Of a stretch of DNA of 64,000 nt, positions 41,894 to 52,940 are shown piece after piece. The notes beneath the pieces were generated by a model, which was given only the letters and a program-made list of their open reading frames with translations, had not been told where the DNA came from and did no database searches. This DNA is from Rhodospirillaceae bacterium (GTDB lineage: Bacteria; Pseudomonadota; Alphaproteobacteria; Rhodospirillales; UBA2165): contig CANIGJ010000016.1 in the NCBI GenBank assembly GCA_947467145.1, positions 33,508-97,507 of the forward strand, written 5' to 3'. The position numbers and the translations under genes are program-made. Numbering within the stretch: position 1 is the first letter of the stretch; each line of letters begins with the position of its first letter.

Positions 41894-42592
41894 TCACGCG
41901 GCCGCGCCGTCGACGAGTCTGCCGTCAACAAGCCGCACCGTGCGATCACAGCGCGCCGCCAGGATCGGATCGTGGCTGATCAGCACCATCGTGGTGCCGA
42001 GGCGGCGATGCATGTCGAACAACAAATTCATCACCTGCTGGCCGGTCTCGCCGTCCAGGTTGCCGGTCGGCTCGTCGGCCAGCAGGATTTTGGGTTCGGG
42101 GGCGAAGGCGCGCGCCACCGCGACGCGCTGCTGCTCACCGCCCGACAATTGGCTGGGATAATGCTCGAGCCGATGGCCGAGGCCGACGGAATGCAAGACG
42201 TCGCGGGCGCGGGCGAAGGCGTCCTTACGGCCGGCGAATTCCAGCGGCACGGCGACGTTCTCCAACGCCGTCATGGTGGGGATAAGGTGGAAATCCTGGA
42301 ACACGATGCCTACGTGATCGCGGCGGAAGCGCGCCAGGCCGTCTTCGTCGAGACCGGTCAGATCGATCCCGGCGGTGCGAACGGTTCCGCTGCTGGCCTG
42401 TTCGAGCCCGGCGACGACCATCATCATGGTCGATTTGCCGCCGCCCGACGGGCCGACAACGCCCACTGCCTCGCCGGCTTCGATCCGAAGATCGAGACCA
42501 CGCAGGATGTTGACCTCACCCGCAGCACTTGCGAGCCTGACTTGGAGATTGGCGAGCAGGATCGCGGGCTCACCGGAGACGCCGTTTTGCAT
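41894..42592 (-). CDS. LolD/YbbA-like ABC transporter ATPase
   Basis: 232 residues from ATG 42592; codons further upstream overlap tesA on the other strand and are not family-like. Walker A GPSGGGKSTMMMVVAGLE near residue 43, signature LSGGEQQRVAVARAFA, Walker B ILLADEPTGNLDGETG and the switch His in VLISHD. Belongs to the MacB/LolD/YbbA group and pairs with the FtsX-type permease downstream. Head-to-head with tesA with only 12 bases between the start codons, as in the conserved ybbA/tesA divergon. Confidence 0.93.
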   Translation of the reverse strand: MQNGVSGEPAILLANLQVRLASAAGEVNILRGLDLRIEAGEAVGVVGPSGGGKSTMMMVVAGLEQASSGTVRTAGIDLTGLDEDGLARFRRDHVGIVFQDFHLIPTMTALENVAVPLEFAGRKDAFARARDVLHSVGLGHRLEHYPSQLSGGEQQRVAVARAFAPEPKILLADEPTGNLDGETGQQVMNLLFDMHRRLGTTMVLISHDPILAARCDRTVRLVDGRLVDGAAA

Positions 42593-42604
42593 CGGGACAC
42601 GTTC

Positions 42605-43282
42605 ATGAAAGTTTCTGTCAAAATTGTGTCCATCATATCCGCTCTCGCGGCAATGGTCTTTTTTGCGCTGGGTGTCCAAGCCGCCCCTAATGACGAGATT
42701 CGCCTGTTGGTGCTGGGCGACAGCCTCGCTGCGGGTTATGGGCTGGCGGCACCGCAATCCTTCACCGTGAAACTGCAAGAAGCCTTGGTGGCGCGCGGCA
42801 ATGCCGTGCGGGTCATCAATGCCGGCGTGTCGGGCGATACCTCGGCCGGTGGGCGCGCGCGGCTAGACTGGGTACTGGCCGACAAGCCGCAGGCCGCGAT
42901 TGTGGAACTCGGCGCCAACGATGGCTTGCGCGGGCTCGACGTCGCCGCCATGCGGGGGAACCTCGCGGCCATCCTCGCGCGCTTCGAAGCGGCGGGTATC
43001 AAGACCTTGCTGGCCGGCATGAAGGCGCCGCCCAATTATGGCGGCAAGTATGTCACCGACTACGACGCGGCCTTCGATAGCTTGGCGCGCGAGAACAAGG
43101 ACGTGATCTTCTATCCCTTCTTCCTCGATGGTGTGGCGGCGACGCCCGACCTCAACCAGCCGGACGGCATCCATCCCAATGCCAAGGGCGTCGAGATCGT
43201 GGTACGCAACATCCTGCCTGCCGTCGAACAACTCCTGGCGCGGGTCAAAGCGTCCCAAGCCAATCCAGCGAAAGCAGGCTGA
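42605..43282 (+). CDS. tesA: arylesterase / lysophospholipase TesA (SGNH hydrolase)
   Basis: 225 residues from ATG 42605. Signal peptide IISALAAMVFFALGVQA. SGNH blocks: LLVLGDSLAAGYG (catalytic Ser), NAGVSGDTSAGG (Gly), VELGANDGLRG (Asn) and DGIHPNAKG (Asp/His). TesA is a periplasmic hydrolase of thioesters, lysophospholipids and arylesters. Divergent from the ybbA-like gene and followed by the FIST gene one base after its stop. Confidence 0.94.
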   Translation: MKVSVKIVSIISALAAMVFFALGVQAAPNDEIRLLVLGDSLAAGYGLAAPQSFTVKLQEALVARGNAVRVINAGVSGDTSAGGRARLDWVLADKPQAAIVELGANDGLRGLDVAAMRGNLAAILARFEAAGIKTLLAGMKAPPNYGGKYVTDYDAAFDSLARENKDVIFYPFFLDGVAATPDLNQPDGIHPNAKGVEIVVRNILPAVEQLLARVKASQANPAKAG

Positions 43283-43283
43283 T

Positions 43284-44399
43284 ATGTTCCGCTCAGCGCA
43301 CGCGCAATCCAATGACTGGAAATCGGCGACGGACGAGTGCCTCGCGGCACTCGGCGCCTTGTCCGCGCCCGATGCTGGCACCACGCGTCTCGGCATGATC
43401 TACATCACCGAAGCCCTGGCGCCGCGCATGGGCGTGATCGTCGAAGCCTTGCGCGATGCCACAGGGGTGACCGATTGGGTCGGTGCGTCTGGGCTCGGCA
43501 TCGCCGGCGACGAGGCCGATTTTTTCGACGAATCCGCGCTGGCGATCATGGTCGCGGATTTTCCCACCGGCAGTTATCAGATCCTGGCGTCGGCGGAAGC
43601 GGTCGGCCGCGCCGGTGCCGCGCGGCCGAAGAACGACTTTTCCGGTCCGCCTTTGGTCGTGCTGCATGCCGATGCCGCGCGGTCCGATGTGGTGGAGTTG
43701 ATCGACAAAGCTTCGGCTGAAACGCAAGGCTTCCTGATCGGCGGGCTGACCATGAGCGAGACGGCCCGCCATCAGGTCGCGGGCATCGTGACCGATAGCG
43801 GGCTCACCGGTGTGATGTTCGAACCGGAGGTCGGTGTGGTGACGTCGCTGTCGCAAGGCTGCGGGCCGATCGGCGAGATGCACACCATCACGCGCGCGGT
43901 GAACAATTATATTTTCGAACTCGACGGCAAGCCGGCGCTTGAGGTGCTCAAACACGATGTCGGCGACGTGCTGGCGCGCGATCTGCGCCGCGCGGCGGGC
44001 TTCATCCATGCCGCCCTGCCGGTGACCGGATCGGACACCGGCGATTACGTCGTACGCAATCTGATTGGCATCGATGACAGCGAAGGGATCGTCGCCATCG
44101 CCGAAACGGTCGAAGTCGGCGACCGCGTGATGTTCGTCAGTCGCGACTCGAACGCGGCAGCCAAGGATTTCCAATCCATGCTGGAAAAATTGGCCGCGCG
44201 CGCCGCCGGCAAAGCCAAGGGGGCCTTGTTCATTTCCTGCATCGCGCGCGGGCCGAACATGTTCGGTGGACGCGGCACGGAGCTGAAGATGATCCGCGAC
44301 GCTATCGGTGCGGTGCCGCTGGTCGGCATCTATGCGAATGGCGAAATATCCAACAGCCGCCTTTACGGCTATACCGGCGTTCTCACCCTCTTTGTGTAG
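43284..44399 (+). CDS. FIST-domain (FIST_N plus FIST_C) protein
   Basis: 371 residues from ATG 43284. N-terminal FIST_N (LGMIYITEALAPRMGVIVEA, VTDWVGASGLGIAGDEADFF, GFLIGGLTMSETARHQVAGI) and C-terminal FIST_C (ALFISCIARGPNMFGGRGTE, VPLVGIYANGEISNSRLYGY, TGVLTLFV). FIST domains are cytoplasmic sensor modules, thought to bind small ligands such as amino acids, often in signalling proteins. Here the domain stands alone with no output domain. It directly follows tesA and precedes thpR by 23 bases. Confidence 0.9.
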   Translation: MFRSAHAQSNDWKSATDECLAALGALSAPDAGTTRLGMIYITEALAPRMGVIVEALRDATGVTDWVGASGLGIAGDEADFFDESALAIMVADFPTGSYQILASAEAVGRAGAARPKNDFSGPPLVVLHADAARSDVVELIDKASAETQGFLIGGLTMSETARHQVAGIVTDSGLTGVMFEPEVGVVTSLSQGCGPIGEMHTITRAVNNYIFELDGKPALEVLKHDVGDVLARDLRRAAGFIHAALPVTGSDTGDYVVRNLIGIDDSEGIVAIAETVEVGDRVMFVSRDSNAAAKDFQSMLEKLAARAAGKAKGALFISCIARGPNMFGGRGTELKMIRDAIGAVPLVGIYANGEISNSRLYGYTGVLTLFV

Positions 44400-44422
44400 A
44401 ACGCCGTAGAGGAGACTGGATC

Positions 44423-44962
44423 GTGCTGCGGCTATTTGTCGCGCTGGAACTACCCTACGAAGTCCGCCAACGCGTTGCGATGTTGAGCGCGGGCCTGCCC
44501 GAGGCGCGTTGGGTGGCGCCGGAAAGCCTGCACATCACCTTGCGTTTCATCGGCGAGGTCGACGAGCATGTCGCCGAAGATATCGATGCCGAACTCATCG
44601 GCGTGCGCGGCCGCCCGATCACGATCTCGCTCGACGGGCTCGGCTGTTTCGAATCGCGCGATCGCGTGCGTGCCGTGTGGGCGCGCGTCGCGGCGGGCGA
44701 GGAATTGAATCATCTGCAACGCAGCATCGAGAATGCGGTGCGGCGTGCCGGGCTCGCACCGGACAGCCATAAATTCGTACCGCATGTCACTTTAACGCGG
44801 CTGCGCCGCGTGTCGGTCGATGTGGTTGCGCCCTATCTCGCTCATAACGGCGATTTCCGCGCCGGCCCGTTCGAGGTCCGGCATTTCACCTTGTTCCGCA
44901 GCCATATGGGCCACGGCGGCTCGCATTACGAGGCGCTCGCCCAGTACGACCTGCTGGCATGA
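44423..44962 (+). CDS. thpR: RNA 2',3'-cyclic phosphodiesterase ThpR
   Basis: 179 residues, the normal length. Two HxT motifs of the 2H phosphoesterase superfamily: LHITLRFIGEVDE (HIT near residue 38) and FVPHVTLTRLRR (HVT near residue 123). It opens 2',3'-cyclic phosphates to 2'-phosphates and can ligate tRNA halves in vitro. Its stop overlaps the next ATG (ATGA), so it is translationally coupled to the UDG-like gene. Confidence 0.94.
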   Translation: MLRLFVALELPYEVRQRVAMLSAGLPEARWVAPESLHITLRFIGEVDEHVAEDIDAELIGVRGRPITISLDGLGCFESRDRVRAVWARVAAGEELNHLQRSIENAVRRAGLAPDSHKFVPHVTLTRLRRVSVDVVAPYLAHNGDFRAGPFEVRHFTLFRSHMGHGGSHYEALAQYDLLA

Positions 44963-45543
44963 CTCGATTGGATACGCTGCTGACCGAGGTGCGCGCCTGC
45001 ACCTTGTGCGCTGACGCGTTGCCATTGGGGCCGCGGCCGACCTTGCGGGCCAAGCGCAGCGCCAAGCTGCTGATTGTCGGTCAGGCGCCGGGCACCAAGG
45101 TGCATGCAACGGGCATCCCCTGGAACGATCCGTCCGGCAATCGCCTGCGCGACTGGCTGGCCATCGGACGCGAGCAATTCTACGACGAAACCAAAGTCGC
45201 CATCATGCCGATGGGCTTTTGTTATCCCGGTCGTTTGCCGAAAGGCGGCGATGCGCCGCCGCGCCCCGAATGCGCGCCGCTGTGGCATGCGCGTGTGCGC
45301 GCACTGCTGCCCCATATCGAGCTTACCTTGCTCGTCGGTTCCTACGCGCAGGCCTATTACTTGGGTGAGGCGCGCGGGAAAACGATGACCGACACGGTGG
45401 CCAATTGGCGCGCGTTTTTACCCGATTTCCTACCGACGCCGCATCCGTCGTGGCGTACCACGGCGTGGCAGAAGAAAAACCCATGGTTCGACGACGATTT
45501 GTTGCCGGTTCTGAGGAAACGAGTGACAGGCTTGTTGGCGTGA
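44959..45543 (+). CDS. uracil-DNA glycosylase family protein (UDG-like)
   Basis: 194 residues. CTLCADALPLGPRP, LLIVGQAPGTKVHATGIPWN (motif A region) and FLPTPHPSWRTTAW (motif B, HPSxR) are the family hallmarks. It lacks the full set of four cysteines of iron-sulfur family 4 enzymes, so it belongs to the broader UdgX/family 5-like COG1573 relatives; repair activity is not assured. Its stop at 45543 directly abuts the stop of the convergent CPBP gene. Confidence 0.85.
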   Translation: MTRLDTLLTEVRACTLCADALPLGPRPTLRAKRSAKLLIVGQAPGTKVHATGIPWNDPSGNRLRDWLAIGREQFYDETKVAIMPMGFCYPGRLPKGGDAPPRPECAPLWHARVRALLPHIELTLLVGSYAQAYYLGEARGKTMTDTVANWRAFLPDFLPTPHPSWRTTAWQKKNPWFDDDLLPVLRKRVTGLLA

Positions 45544-46152
45544 CTACGAGAAGATGACGCCGAAGAAGAGCAGATTGGCGAAATAATGCGCGATCATCGC
45601 CGTCGCGATGCTGCCGCTCCAGCGGTACAGGAACATCAAGACAATGCCCGCAACAAATGCATTGGCGGCACTCACGGTTCCCTGGTTGGCATGCAGCAGC
45701 GCGAAGATCGCGGCCGACGTCAGGTAAACGGCGATCGGCCTTTCCGTATAGGTCTGGATCACGTCCACCATCAGCTTGCGATAGAGCAGCTCTTCGGCGA
45801 CGGCGGTCAGCGCCAGCCCTACGATCAGATCGAAGCCCATGACCCAACCGTACAATGGCGGAAAGCGATCGCCGGCATTCGGGACGCCGAATTTCAGCAC
45901 GATTGCGCGGAAGAATAGATAACTGATGACGATGAACAGCCCTGCCAAGATCGCCGCGATGTTGTGCACCACTTTTTCGGACGGCTTCAGGTCGATCTTG
46001 CGGAAGAAATAGAGGTAGAGCCCGATGATCGCTAGATGTTGGACGTAATCGATCAGATACAGGAAGGCCGGAACGGAAAATTTGATCCATCCGAAATGCC
46101 CGATCAACAGCCCGAAGATCAGGACGGCAAAACTTTTATGAACGTCCGACAC
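45544..46152 (-). CDS. CPBP family intramembrane glutamic protease
   Basis: 202 residues, about six helices. AEELLYRKLMVDV contains the catalytic EExxxR, FALLHANQG the FxxxH, and AHYFANLLFF the HxxxN motif of the CPBP/Rce1 (ABI) family. Bacterial members cleave or mature small peptides and membrane proteins; the substrate here is unknown. Tail-to-tail with the UDG-like gene with no intervening base, and 9 bases downstream of the universal-stress-protein gene. Confidence 0.9.
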   Translation of the reverse strand: MSDVHKSFAVLIFGLLIGHFGWIKFSVPAFLYLIDYVQHLAIIGLYLYFFRKIDLKPSEKVVHNIAAILAGLFIVISYLFFRAIVLKFGVPNAGDRFPPLYGWVMGFDLIVGLALTAVAEELLYRKLMVDVIQTYTERPIAVYLTSAAIFALLHANQGTVSAANAFVAGIVLMFLYRWSGSIATAMIAHYFANLLFFGVIFS

Positions 46153-46161
46153 GCGTGTTTT

Positions 46162-47058
46162 CTACCGTACCACCATGACGGAACAATCGATGGTCTCGAG
46201 CAGTCGGGTCATCGCATCGCCCTGCAACAGCGCGTGATCGGCATGCAGCACGAGGACGCCGCTATGCGGTGCGCCGCCCGGTTGTGCGCACATGACGCAG
46301 AGCGCATCGAGATCGGGTGTGACATGGGGCGCGATGTGGGGCTGATGGCCGAGCGGGCGTAGGATGTCTTGGGCCTGGCGCGCCAAGGCGTCGGCGTCGG
46401 CTTCGCTGGTGGCGATGGGCACGATGCTGATGCCGTCGCCTTGACGGCGATCGGCAATCTCGGCGGCGGCCAGCAGGGCTTTCTGCGTTTCGGGTGAGCC
46501 GTCATACAGGGTTGCGATGCGGCCGAAGGATGGCGCCGTCGCAGCCCAGCGCATGTCGAGCACGATGACGGGGCGGCGCGCGGCGGTGACCACCTGGCGT
46601 GTTACGGCACTGATCTGGGCGCGATGCGTGGCCGCGGTGAGCTGCACATTGGGCGCGGCGCGGCGCACCAGGATGAAATCGGTTTCGGCGTAAGCCTCCA
46701 GCGCTGCCGCCAAACGGCCGCGTCGCACCTCGAAGCTGGCTTGGATGCGCCGCGTCCCGGCGGCCTGTTCGAGCGCCAGACGCGCCACGGTGCTCTGGCG
46801 GCGCATCGCTTGTTCGATGACGCCGCGCCGGATCGCGCCGCTCACGCCGCCGAACGAACTGACGGTGCGCACCAGCGGATTGTCGCCGAGACCGAGCAGA
46901 TCGGCATCCTCGATGAACAGGCCCATCAGATCGGCGCGCATGCGCTGCGCCATTTCGGCAGCGATCTCCAGCAGACGCTGTGCGTCGTCGGCCGCATCGA
47001 GCGCGACCAGGACGCGTCGGCGGCGTGGCGGATCAGCTGTGGGCGTATCGGCGTTCAC
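46162..47058 (-). CDS. universal stress protein-type double-domain protein
   Basis: 298 residues from GTG 47058, which overlaps the Lon-like stop as GTGA. Two USP-like halves: RRRRVLVALDAADDAQRLLE, LMGLFIEDADLLGLGDNPLV, and GRIATLYDGSPETQKALLAA, ISIVPIATSEADADALA, SVMVVR at the C-terminus. The first half lacks a complete G-x2-G-x9-G ATP loop as far as I can see, so nucleotide binding is doubtful. Coupling to the protease gene suggests a stress or quality-control function. Confidence 0.75.
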   Translation of the reverse strand: MNADTPTADPPRRRRVLVALDAADDAQRLLEIAAEMAQRMRADLMGLFIEDADLLGLGDNPLVRTVSSFGGVSGAIRRGVIEQAMRRQSTVARLALEQAAGTRRIQASFEVRRGRLAAALEAYAETDFILVRRAAPNVQLTAATHRAQISAVTRQVVTAARRPVIVLDMRWAATAPSFGRIATLYDGSPETQKALLAAAEIADRRQGDGISIVPIATSEADADALARQAQDILRPLGHQPHIAPHVTPDLDALCVMCAQPGGAPHSGVLVLHADHALLQGDAMTRLLETIDCSVMVVR

Positions 47059-49523
47059 GGGCGTTTCCGACTGCCGTTGAAGGGACGGGGGGCAGCTTCG
47101 CGCGCCATGCGGATGGCGGTGCGCGTGTGATGCTTGAGCTTGGACACGACTTCGCGGTTCACCGAGCCGAGCGGGAACTCGCCGGTCTCCGGATCGGCTT
47201 CGCCGGCGGGCATGCCCGTCAGGATCTCGATGCCTTGATCGATGGTGGCGACGGGATAGATGGCGAAGCGGCCAGCCGCGCAGGCCTCGACGACGTCCTT
47301 GCGCAGCATCAGGTGTTTGACGTTGGACGCGGGGATCATGACACCCTGTTCGCCGGTCAGCCCGCGCGCGGCGCAGATATCGAAGAAGCCTTCGATCTTT
47401 TCGTTCACGCCGCCGATCGCTTGCACGCGACCGTATTGATCGACCGAGCCGGTGACCGCGATCGATTGTTTGAGCGGGATCTCGGCGATGGCCGAGATCA
47501 GCACATACAGTTCGGTCGACGATGCGCTGTCGCCATCGACGCCGCCGTAAGATTGCTCGAAGACGAGGTTGGCCGAGAGCGCGAGGGGTGCGTCCTTGGA
47601 ATATTTGCCGGCGAGATAACCGGACAGGATCAGCACGCCCTTGGTATGGAGTGCGCCGCCGAGGGCCACTTCGCGCTCGATATCGATGACGCCGCCACGC
47701 CCGGGATGGACGCGGGCACTGATGCGCGATGGTTTGCCGAAAGACATATGATCGAGCTGGTAGACCGCGAGACCGTTGACCTCGCCGACGCGGCTGCCGT
47801 CGGTATTGATGATGATGGTGTTGCGCTCGATCTGTTCCTGCATGCGTTCGCGGATGCGCCCCGAACGGTAAAGTTGTGCATCGATCGCCTGCTGGATATG
47901 GCGGGCATCGATCACCTCGGCCTTGCCTTCGCGCGCCCAATAATCGGCTTCGCGGATCAGATCGGCGATGGCGCTCATATGCGTCGTCAGTTTTTCCGAA
48001 TCGTCGGCGAGGCGTGCGCCGTGCTCGACCGTGCGCGCCACGGCTTCACGCGTGAGTTGCAGGGTATTGTCCTTCGATGCTACGCTGGCGGCGAGGCGGG
48101 CATAGTTCATGGTGGCGTCGGGATTGCGATCCATGCTGGTTTCGAAATCGGCCGCGATCTTGAACAGCTTGGCGAATTCCGGATCGTTCTGGCTCAATGC
48201 GTAATAAATGTCGGGTTCGCCGATGAGAATGATCTTAATGTCGAGCGGGATCGGCTCGGGTTCCAAGGACGTCGCGTTATAGGCACCATAAATCTCGTTG
48301 GGGCCTTCGATGCGGATGGTCTTGGTCGACAGGGCGCGCTTCAATGCTTCCCAGCTATAGGGCTGGGTCAGCAACTTGCGCGCGTCGATGACCAGGTGCC
48401 CGCCGTTGGCTTCGTGCAGTGCGCCGGCCTTGATCATCATGAAATCGGTGACCAGCGTGCCGAAGCGCGACGAATGTTCGACGCGGCCGACCAGGCGCGA
48501 CAAAGTCGGATGATCTTCCTCGACGACCGGAGCGCCGAACTTATCGGGCGCCATGCGATTGCAATTGTCGACGACGACATTCACGCGATAACGCCGTAAT
48601 GTATCTTCGGCGGCATCGTCGCGACCGCCGAACACGATCTGCATCTGCTGCTTCTGTGCATCCTCCGCCTCGGCGGGCAGGAAGTCGCTCGCATGATCGA
48701 TGATGTCCTTGTGGACGTCCTTCAGATAATTGGCGACGGCGATGTTATTCTCGTACTTCGAATGCAGCGCGCCCAGCAGATGACCGACGATGAATTCGGT
48801 CAATTGGCGGCCGAGATCGCGCACCTGTTCGCGATGCTCCTTTTCCCACGCCGGCATCTGGGCCAGCGCTTCCTGCATCTTCTTCTGGATCTCCTCCATC
48901 GCAGAATTGTAGGTCGCCTTCTCCTCGTCGCTCAGCTTCTCAAACTCTTCCGGCTTCACGATCTCGCCGTCTTTGGTGGGTGCGGCGGCCAAACCCATCT
49001 GCGTGCGCACGACGGCGACGTTCTTTTCGGCGGCTTCCTTCTGCAGGCCTTCGAGCGAGGTTTCACCGCGCGCCTTGAATTCGTCTTCGATGCCCTGGCG
49101 ATGCGTGCGGTATTCCTCGCCCTCGAACGCCGACGGGATGGCGACGCGCAGATCGTCGATCAGGCGGTCCATGTCTTCGGCCAGGCTTTTGCCCGAGGCC
49201 GGCGGCAACGCGAACGCGCGCGGGCGATGCGGCTCGGCGAAATTATGCACATAGACCCAATCGGACGGGATCTGGCGGCTGCTCGCGCGCGTTTCCAGAT
49301 AACGGCGCACCAGGCTCGTCTTACCCGTGCCCTCGGGGCCGTAAGCGAACAGGTTGTACCCGATGCGGTCCACGCCCATGGCGAATTTGACGGCCGCCAC
49401 CGCGCGGTCCTGGCCGACGAATTCGTCGAGCGGCTTCAGCTCTGCCGTCGTCGCGAAGGCGAAGTGCTGCGGATCGCAGATTGTATAAAGCTGTTCAATC
49501 GGCAGCGGATCGGGGCGCGTCAT
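47055..49523 (-). CDS. Lon-like ATP-dependent protease (LonB/COG1067 type)
   Basis: 822 residues. Walker A AYGPEGTGKTSLV near residue 61, a long helical insertion (EEFEKLSDEEKATYNSAMEE), the AAA lid with LVIDARKLLTQPYSWEALKR, and the protease domain with Ser in GVDGDSASSTELYVLI near residue 664 and Lys in AIGGVNEKIEGFFD near 706, the Lon Ser-Lys dyad. ATP-dependent degradation of abnormal proteins is expected in the cytoplasm. Followed without a gap by the stress-protein gene. Confidence 0.93.
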   Translation of the reverse strand: MTRPDPLPIEQLYTICDPQHFAFATTAELKPLDEFVGQDRAVAAVKFAMGVDRIGYNLFAYGPEGTGKTSLVRRYLETRASSRQIPSDWVYVHNFAEPHRPRAFALPPASGKSLAEDMDRLIDDLRVAIPSAFEGEEYRTHRQGIEDEFKARGETSLEGLQKEAAEKNVAVVRTQMGLAAAPTKDGEIVKPEEFEKLSDEEKATYNSAMEEIQKKMQEALAQMPAWEKEHREQVRDLGRQLTEFIVGHLLGALHSKYENNIAVANYLKDVHKDIIDHASDFLPAEAEDAQKQQMQIVFGGRDDAAEDTLRRYRVNVVVDNCNRMAPDKFGAPVVEEDHPTLSRLVGRVEHSSRFGTLVTDFMMIKAGALHEANGGHLVIDARKLLTQPYSWEALKRALSTKTIRIEGPNEIYGAYNATSLEPEPIPLDIKIILIGEPDIYYALSQNDPEFAKLFKIAADFETSMDRNPDATMNYARLAASVASKDNTLQLTREAVARTVEHGARLADDSEKLTTHMSAIADLIREADYWAREGKAEVIDARHIQQAIDAQLYRSGRIRERMQEQIERNTIIINTDGSRVGEVNGLAVYQLDHMSFGKPSRISARVHPGRGGVIDIEREVALGGALHTKGVLILSGYLAGKYSKDAPLALSANLVFEQSYGGVDGDSASSTELYVLISAIAEIPLKQSIAVTGSVDQYGRVQAIGGVNEKIEGFFDICAARGLTGEQGVMIPASNVKHLMLRKDVVEACAAGRFAIYPVATIDQGIEILTGMPAGEADPETGEFPLGSVNREVVSKLKHHTRTAIRMAREAAPRPFNGSRKRP

Positions 49524-49532
49524 GCAGTGTCC

Positions 49533-49979
49533 TTAGTTTTCATTTCCGGCCTGGTCGTCAGATTCTTGTTCGATCCGCTCCATGTCCTCGTCCGACAGGC
49601 CGAAATGATGGCCGATCTCGTGGATCAGGACGTGACGGATCACCCATTCGACCGTTTCGCCGGTTTCATCGCAATAATCGAGGATGGGTTCGCGGTACAG
49701 GAATATACGGTTGAGGTCCTGGCGTATGTCGTTGAAGCCGGCCTCGCCCAGCGACGGGCCTTGGTACAATCCAAGAAGCTCATATTCATCGTCGATTTCC
49801 ATCTCGTCGAGGATGTCATCGTCGGCGAAATCCTCGATATGGAAGGCAATGCCTTTGACGTGATTGCGCAGTTCTTCCGGGATCGTCGCGAAGGCGGCCG
49901 AGGCCATCTCGAGAAAGCGGCCCTCGTCCGGTTCTTCGCCATCGAATTCGTCGTTAAAATCTTCAGGCTGTTCGTTCAT
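49533..49979 (-). CDS. metallopeptidase family protein (minigluzincin-like)
   Basis: 148 residues, acidic. HEIGHHFGLSDED gives the HExxHxxGxxD zinc motif near residue 122; the N-terminal part carries FLEMASAAFATIPEELRNHV and GLYQGPSLGEAGF of the ACR/DUF-type minigluzincin family. Cytoplasmic, substrate unknown. The gene overlaps the EamA gene by 4 bases (ATGA at 49976-49979) and lies 9 bases upstream of the Lon-like gene, so the four genes probably share a transcript. Confidence 0.93.
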   Translation of the reverse strand: MNEQPEDFNDEFDGEEPDEGRFLEMASAAFATIPEELRNHVKGIAFHIEDFADDDILDEMEIDDEYELLGLYQGPSLGEAGFNDIRQDLNRIFLYREPILDYCDETGETVEWVIRHVLIHEIGHHFGLSDEDMERIEQESDDQAGNEN

Positions 49980-50950
49980 GGCGTGAGTTTATCGGCGGCG
50001 GCGGCGCTGGCCAAGCTTTCCGCCGTCCTGTCGGCCCTAATTACCGCTTGGGCCCGCGCCGCCTCGCGCTGGGCAATATAGATATTGACCGTGACGATGA
50101 TGGCCGCACCGATCCAGGTCCAAGTGCTCGGCATTTCGCCGAACAGGATGAAGCCGAAGACGGCGACGATGAGCAGGCGCGTGTAATCGAACGGCAGCAC
50201 CGCGCTCGCGTCGGTGGCAGCGAAGGCGCGGTTGAAGCAGAGATGCGCCGAGGTCGCGCAGATGCCGACGCCGGTGAGATAAAGCCAGCCGAGTGCGCTC
50301 GGCCAGACCCAGACGAACAGTGCCGGGATCAACGAGACCGGCATCATGAACAAGCCCATATAGAAGACCATGACGTTGGGCGATTCGGTGCGGCTCAACA
50401 ATTTCACGCAGGTGAAGCCGCCGCCGACTATGGCCGATCCGCACAGCATCATCAGCGGCGCCAGGCCAATGCCAATACTGAACTCGGCCGGCACGGACAA
50501 ATGCGGCCACAACATGATGACGACGCCGATGAAGCCGACCGCGATAGCGGCCCAGCGCCGTGCGCGCACCTTTTCGCCCACCACCAGCGCCATGCCGATG
50601 GTGGCGAATAGCGGCGTGGTGAAGGACAGCGCCGTGGCCTCGGCGAGTGGCATCAGGGACAGTGCGGTGAATTGCAGGAACATGGAGGTCAGCCCGAAGC
50701 CCGAGCGCAGCGCATGCAGGCCGAGCCGCTGGGTCCGCAGCACGGTAAAGCCGATGCGGAACAGCCAGGGCAGCATGAAGACCAGATTGTAGAAATTGCG
50801 AAAGAACATGACTTCAAGCACGGGCACCTGGGTCGAGGCCAGGCGCACGGTGGTATTGAGGCCGCTGAACATCAGCGCGGCCAGCAGCATCCACAGAATG
50901 CCGCGCAAAACCGGGGGGAGCCGGGAGGGGATGGTGCGTAGGGACGCCAT
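49976..50950 (-). CDS. EamA/DMT family membrane exporter (RhaT-like)
   Basis: 324 residues from ATG 50950; an in-frame ATG at 50968 would add MASIIIMAS-type residues and overlap the divergent start codon. Ten predicted helices in two EamA repeats: GILWMLLAALMFSGLNTTVR, FRNFYNLVFMLPWLF, SLMPLAEATALSFTTPLFAT and ATDASAVLPFDYTRLLIVAV. Such proteins export amino acids or other metabolites. Neither start has a good ribosome-binding site. Confidence 0.9.
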   Translation of the reverse strand: MASLRTIPSRLPPVLRGILWMLLAALMFSGLNTTVRLASTQVPVLEVMFFRNFYNLVFMLPWLFRIGFTVLRTQRLGLHALRSGFGLTSMFLQFTALSLMPLAEATALSFTTPLFATIGMALVVGEKVRARRWAAIAVGFIGVVIMLWPHLSVPAEFSIGIGLAPLMMLCGSAIVGGGFTCVKLLSRTESPNVMVFYMGLFMMPVSLIPALFVWVWPSALGWLYLTGVGICATSAHLCFNRAFAATDASAVLPFDYTRLLIVAVFGFILFGEMPSTWTWIGAAIIVTVNIYIAQREAARAQAVIRADRTAESLASAAAADKLTP

Positions 50951-50966
50951 GATTATAATCGACGCC

Positions 50967-52939
<1,973 letters not shown>

Positions 52940-52940
<1 letters not shown>

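Noticed and set aside
47070..48599. Long plus-strand open frame opposite the Lon-like protease gene
   Set aside because: Shadow of a gene with intact Walker and Ser-Lys motifs.
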